Shown here: piece by piece, positions 6,376 through 7,773 of the stretch | Layout: each line of letters opens with the position of its first letter | How positions within the stretch are numbered: position 1 is the first letter of the stretch | NCBI GenBank assembly: GCA_046594635.1 | Contig: JBKJRR010000014.1 | Location: 1-7,773 of the forward strand | DNA from: CAISIP01 sp046594635 | Lineage (GTDB): Bacteria > Pseudomonadota > Gammaproteobacteria > Burkholderiales > Burkholderiaceae_C | DNA length: 7,773 nucleotides | Direction: 5' to 3' | The notes under the pieces: model-generated | Databases searched by the model: none | The model's input: the letters and a program-made list of their open reading frames with translations, nothing else | What the model was told of the DNA's origin: nothing | Program-made: the position numbers and the translations under genes

Positions 6376-6819
6376 CTATAGCACCAGGCGAACAAAAAGG
6401 GTACGCAGCGGTACGACCGGACCGGGTGCCGGCAACGCCCGCTGGGCAAGGCTCCGCCGGGCCATGGCCGCCCGGTTTGGCCAGATGAATACCGTTGGGG
6501 GCGCCATCGTCACATTCGTCAAATCGACGCTTGACACCGGTTTGACGACGGCTTGTTTGCCGTCATCACAAATTTTCTGGCCGACGCGCTTGCCGGGGCC
6601 GGAATTTTCGGCGTGATCGGCATGGATGCCGATATGACCAGGTGAAACGTGAGCCGCCTGGTCAGTCAGTGTGGCGCCATTCGAACGCTCTTGCCAATGT
6701 GTACTGCGCTCTTGAAGCAGGCAGGCGTTGGCCCAGCCCACAGCCAGGGCTAGCACCCAGGCCAGCAACACCATGTAGCCAGTGCGGCGTTTGGTGTGGG
6801 TGCGCGAGAACAGAGGCAT
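6376..6819 (-). CDS. Small exported or membrane-anchored protein of unknown function in the copper cluster
   Basis: The product has 147 residues. A basic start (RTHTKRR) and a hydrophobic helix (about 14-32) end in WANAC, which could be a signal peptidase I site (ANA before C33) or an imperfect lipoprotein box. The mature part has scattered His (H41, H57, H62, H66, H69) and a KICDDGKQ segment containing its second Cys (C84). A Pro-rich C-terminus ends in RTLFVRLVL. From memory it resembles uncharacterised proteins in Burkholderiales copper-resistance clusters with the same CDDG segment and a final R-x-R-L-x-L-like tail; I cannot confirm this without a search. Its place between a metal-regulated Met-rich gene and a MerR regulator suggests a role in the metal response (inference). 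The ATG at 6819 has no clear ribosome binding site; the internal ATG at residue 16 is less likely because it cuts the signal. Confidence 0.7.
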   Translation of the reverse strand: MPLFSRTHTKRRTGYMVLLAWVLALAVGWANACLLQERSTHWQERSNGATLTDQAAHVSPGHIGIHADHAENSGPGKRVGQKICDDGKQAVVKPVSSVDLTNVTMAPPTVFIWPNRAAMARRSLAQRALPAPGPVVPLRTLFVRLVL

Positions 6820-6930
6820 GATTGACGGGGCGCAAGTGAAGTTTCATCATATGCACCGACGCCGATCAGATATTGACGAACATCAAACAAAGCTGGGGTC
6901 ACGTACGGCGTCTGCGGATAAGCTTGGACC
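6820..6930. promoter_or_regulatory. Divergent intergenic region with a MerR-operator half-site
   Basis: These 111 bases separate the minus-strand gene at 6376-6819 from the plus-strand regulator and must carry the start signals of both. I found no convincing -35/-10 pair for either. A GTACGG half-site (6903-6908), within the 9-mer gtacggcgt that also occurs in the operator at 6288-6296 (on the other strand), lies 22 bases before the regulator ATG, next to a -10-like GATAAG (6917-6922). The matching left half is missing, so autoregulation is only a suggestion. Confidence 0.4.
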
Positions 6931-7398
6931 ATGCACATCGAACAAGCAACAAGCAGCGCCGAGCGGACCTTGACCATCGGGCGCCTGGCGCGAGCCGCCG
7001 GTGTCGGCGTGGAAACGATCCGGTACTACCAGGGCCGGGGACTGCTGCCGGTTCCTCCAGCGACCGGCGCTGTGCGGTACTACGCCCCGGGCCTTGTCGA
7101 CCGTATCGGTTTCATCAAGCGGGCCCAGGGACTGGGGTTCACGCTGGATGAGATCGCGACGCTTTTGGACCTCGCCGACGGTCGCAATCGCCGTGCGGTG
7201 CGTGCCGTGACTTCTGCGCGACTAGAACAGATTCGTGGCAAGCTGGATGACCTGTCGCGCATGCAGCGATCGCTGGACGGCCTGCTGGCCCACTGCATTG
7301 CCACTGGTGACGTTTATCCGTGTCCGATCATCGAGGCATTGGTGGCCGAACCAAGAACGGCGCGGGTGCAGCGCTCCCCGACCGACCGCTCCCACTGA
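6931..7398 (+). CDS. MerR-family metal-responsive transcriptional activator
   Basis: The product has 155 residues. A winged helix-turn-helix starts at LTIGRLARAAGVGVETIRYY (about 14-33), continues through GRGLLPVPPATGAVRYY, and is followed by the second DNA-binding helix pair, FIKRAQGLGFTLDEIATLLDL. A long dimerisation helix (about 93-120) ends in the metal loop HCIATGDVYPCPII with C122 and C131. The cysteines are separated by 8 residues, as in mercury MerR and lead PbrR; CueR has 7. The residue matching the first metal ligand of MerR (Cys82) is arginine, R87, so the site cannot be the usual three-cysteine one. The DNA-binding part resembles MerR more than CueR, which fits the operator at 6291-6306. 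Context points to copper or another soft metal; the ligand is not certain. The ATG at 6931 has a weak ribosome binding site, and a TTG at 6970 is an alternative that removes 13 residues. Confidence 0.88.
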   Translation: MHIEQATSSAERTLTIGRLARAAGVGVETIRYYQGRGLLPVPPATGAVRYYAPGLVDRIGFIKRAQGLGFTLDEIATLLDLADGRNRRAVRAVTSARLEQIRGKLDDLSRMQRSLDGLLAHCIATGDVYPCPIIEALVAEPRTARVQRSPTDRSH

Positions 7399-7418
7399 GC
7401 TTCTGTCGAACCAGGTTG

Positions 7419-7449
7419 CGCATCCACCGAACAGGGGGCAGCGGATGCG
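7419..7449. repeat. Inverted repeat downstream of the regulator gene
   Basis: CGCATCC (7419-7425) and GGATGCG (7443-7449) could pair around a 17-base loop, 20 bases after the regulator stop. The loop is long and no T-tract follows, so it is only a weak candidate for transcript-end structure. Confidence 0.25.
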
Positions 7450-7494
7450 ACTGATACGACGCCGAGTCGGGTTCACCGATCGATTCAAGAGCGT

Positions 7495-7514
7495 ACCCTG
7501 CCCTGCACCAGGGT
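7495..7514 (+). terminator. Hairpin between the regulator and the next gene, possible weak terminator
   Basis: ACCCTG (7495-7500) and CAGGGT (7509-7514) pair around an 8-base loop; the following TTAACG gives almost no T-tract. It ends shortly before the start of the gene at 7539, so it could equally shape that gene's leader. No promoter is evident in 7399-7538. Confidence 0.25.
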
Positions 7515-7538
7515 TAACGACAATCCGTGAACACCGAT

Positions 7539-7773
7539 ATGACAACACCGCAACTTGACATACCACTCAGCACTATCGACATGCTCAATAGTGCGTGCTT
7601 CTGCTTTAGTCTCGATGAGACGGCACTAACGCGCGCCCTTGATTCGGAACTGGGGCAACCAGGCCTTTCCGAGCTGGTTCGACAGCGCTGCCCGTTCCTC
7701 TTTTCAGCACAACCGGTATTCGTGGCGGCAGCGCAATTGCAGCGCATGGCGCAGGTCGTGCAGGCGGTTGAAT
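7539..7773 (+). CDS. Unidentified protein, N-terminal part only
   Basis: An open plus-strand frame of 78 codons runs off the right edge. From the ATG at 7539 it begins MTTPQLDIPLSTIDMLNSAC, contains FCFSLDETALTRALDSELG and SELVRQRCPFLFSAQPVFV, and ends AQLQRMAQVVQAVE. There is no signal peptide or membrane segment in the visible part; it looks like a soluble mixed helical domain. An in-frame GTG at 7527 is an alternative start, and neither start has a clear ribosome binding site. I do not recognise the family. Nothing visible links it to metal resistance, so it may belong to the gene block beyond the copper region. Confidence 0.65.
   Translation, partial: MTTPQLDIPLSTIDMLNSACFCFSLDETALTRALDSELGQPGLSELVRQRCPFLFSAQPVFVAAAQLQRMAQVVQAVE

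Noticed and set aside
6931..7398. Mercury resistance operon regulator (merR)
   Set aside because: The DNA-binding part is MerR-like, but no mercury transport or reductase genes are present in the window and the Cys82 equivalent is arginine, so the name merR was not assigned.

Overview
The window is GC-rich with dense genes and proteobacterial-style promoters. The gene set (lemA next to a membrane M48 peptidase, a DUF2933 protein in front of a copper ATPase, a Met-rich periplasmic protein, a MerR-family regulator) suggests a Gram-negative betaproteobacterium, probably Burkholderiales. That placement is inference from gene content and composition, because there is no rRNA or other marker here.

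Layout, left to right. Bases 1-2584 hold a two-gene minus-strand unit: lemA, followed by a membrane M48 metallopeptidase whose 3' end lies beyond the left edge. Bases 2585-2779 are a spacer with a short hairpin that may end the copper operon. Bases 2780-5462 are a minus-strand copper export operon: a small His-rich DUF2933 membrane protein, then, 4 bases later, a P1B-type Cu+ ATPase with a YHS domain and a CPMHPE-type metal-binding domain instead of classical HMA domains. Its promoter at about 5516-5549 has a 19-bp spacer and a perfect 10-bp inverted repeat, the architecture of MerR/CueR-activated promoters. Bases 5698-6192 encode a secreted Met-, His- and Gly-rich protein. That gene has a second MerR-type promoter (6282-6312), whose operator is a different, perfect 16-bp palindrome close to the mercury MerR operator. 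Bases 6376-6819 encode a small exported or anchored protein of unknown function. A divergent MerR-family regulator gene follows on the plus strand (6931-7398). An unidentified plus-strand gene starts near 7539 and runs off the right edge.

Taken together, bases 2780-7398 form a compact copper (or related soft-metal) response module: a sensor-activator, a cytoplasm-to-periplasm exporter with a membrane partner, and periplasmic or exported metal-buffering candidates. The most interesting point is regulatory. The window has two clearly different MerR-type operators but one visible MerR regulator. That regulator looks like mercury MerR in its DNA-binding region, yet lacks the first of the three metal-binding cysteines known in mercury and lead sensors. 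No tRNA, rRNA, CRISPR array, insertion sequence or attachment site was found.
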